In this document: piece by piece, positions 6,590 through 7,294 of the stretch | How the letters are laid out: every line of letters begins with the position of its first letter | How positions within the stretch are numbered: the stretch's first letter is position 1 | NCBI GenBank assembly: GCA_036397475.1 | Contig: DASWIV010000062.1 | Location: 1 to 7,294, forward strand | Source of the DNA: DASWIV01 sp036397475 | GTDB lineage: Bacteria; JAJVIF01; JAPKYR01 | Direction: 5' to 3' | DNA length: 7,294 nt | Made by a program: the position numbers and the translations under genes | The notes under the pieces: model-generated | Told to the model about the DNA's origin: nothing | Databases searched by the model: none | Seen by the model: the letters and a program-made list of their open reading frames with translations, nothing else

Positions 6590-7294
6590 TCAACCGGATT
6601 TAAAATCACCGGCGGATTTCATGTCGAGCCAGTTGGGGCCGGCTTCGCAATTGACTACCAGGGGGACCTTTAATTCGCAGACATTCGCCATGGTTTCACC
6701 GATCAGTTTGACCAGTTTCGCCTGCTGTTTCTCAGGGACAGTCAGGACTAGTTCGTCGTGGACCTGCAGGAGCATCGCGGTTGGCAGGCCAAGATCGTCG
6801 AGATTTTTGATCAGATCGACCATCGCCATTTTAATGATGTCCGCTGCCGAACCCTGCAGGGGCATATTAATTGCCGCCCGCTCAGCTGCGGCTTTTGCCA
6901 TGCGATTCTTGCTGTCAATGTCCTTGTAATACTTTCGGCGTCCGAGGATTGTCTTCACATACTTGTTTTTTTCGCAGAACGCTACATTTTCATCCATATA
7001 GTTCCGGACATTCGGATACCTTTCAAAAAATCTATCGATGAACTCACGCGATTCCTTGCGGGACTTTCCAATCGCTTTGGATAATCCGTCCGGACCCATG
7101 CCGTAAATGATTCCGAAATTGAAAATTTTCGCGATACGCCGCATGTCTTTTGTGACTTTTCCTTCAGCGACCTCGAAGACTTCCATCGCAGTGCGGGCGT
7201 GGATGTCCTGGTCGTTCGCGAAGGCTTCCATCAGGACAGGATCCTCGGAAAAATGAGCGAGGAGCCTTAATTCGATCTGGGAATAGTCGGCCGA
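6590..7294 (-). CDS. polA: DNA polymerase I, C-terminal polymerase domain (5' part outside window)
   Basis: Family A DNA polymerase used in Okazaki-fragment maturation and excision repair. The 234 visible residues hold the palm and fingers. Motif A is DYSQIELR (fragment residues 3-10), with catalytic Asp3 and steric-gate Glu8. The O helix reads RRIAKIFNFGIIYG, with Arg52, Lys56, Phe60 and Tyr64. Motif C is QVHDELVL, with Asp180 and Glu181. These match E. coli Asp705, Glu710, Arg754, Lys758, Phe762, Tyr766, Asp882 and Glu883 at one constant offset of 702, so there is no insertion or deletion between them. The C-terminus runs about eight residues beyond the E. coli end, after PNWLD. The reading frame is open through the right edge, so the true start and the exonuclease domains are not visible. 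Whether a 3'-5' exonuclease domain is present or active cannot be judged. I see no convincing terminator between its stop and eno. Confidence 0.98.
   Translation of the reverse strand, partial: SADYSQIELRLLAHFSEDPVLMEAFANDQDIHARTAMEVFEVAEGKVTKDMRRIAKIFNFGIIYGMGPDGLSKAIGKSRKESREFIDRFFERYPNVRNYMDENVAFCEKNKYVKTILGRRKYYKDIDSKNRMAKAAAERAAINMPLQGSAADIIKMAMVDLIKNLDDLGLPTAMLLQVHDELVLTVPEKQQAKLVKLIGETMANVCELKVPLVVNCEAGPNWLDMKSAGDFKSG

Noticed and set aside
6590..6615. Partly symmetric sequence around the polA stop (GATTTTAAATC flanked by CCGG) as a terminator
   Set aside because: The outer bases mismatch, the inner palindrome leaves almost no loop, and it lies within the end of the coding sequence; the nearby T run alone is not enough.

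Overview
The window is an ordinary-looking stretch of bacterial chromosome of intermediate GC (about half, judged by eye), with every recognisable gene on the minus strand. A secreted lipoprotein with a type II signal peptide and a polyprenyl-phosphate sugar transferase suggest a cell that makes surface glycans, most likely a diderm. The protein sequences do not match closely any well-studied genus I can name. An uncultivated lineage, for example in the FCB group, is possible but is only an impression. There are no tRNA or rRNA genes, transposases, CRISPR arrays or phage genes.

Read in the direction of transcription (right to left): the C-terminal third of DNA polymerase I (polA, entering from the right edge, stop at 6590); enolase (eno, 5176-6498); a 484-residue, very acidic and methionine-rich lipoprotein of unknown function (3585-5039); a WbaP-type initiating sugar transferase with a GTG start (2031-3449); and an ADP-forming acyl/acetyl-CoA synthetase with fused alpha and beta parts that leaves through the left edge (start at 1984, 661 residues visible). 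The gaps between genes are 91, 136, 135 and 46 bases. None exceeds 300 bases and none holds a further gene.

The wider gaps carry plausible regulatory signals: a promoter-like pair before eno, a better one before the lipoprotein gene, a rho-independent terminator after the lipoprotein gene, and an extended -10 element before the sugar transferase. The 46-base gap before the CoA synthetase has neither terminator nor clear promoter, so the last two genes are probably co-transcribed. The genes do not form one pathway. Enolase (PEP formation) and the CoA synthetase (acyl-CoA to free acid with ATP gain) both belong to central carbon and energy metabolism, polA to replication and repair, and the sugar transferase and lipoprotein to the envelope.

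I found no convincing undescribed multi-gene system. The element most worth a second look is the acidic, Met-rich lipoprotein with a Gly-Pro-Met repeat and an aromatic C-terminus. Next is the initiating sugar transferase, which stands apart from any visible polysaccharide cluster.
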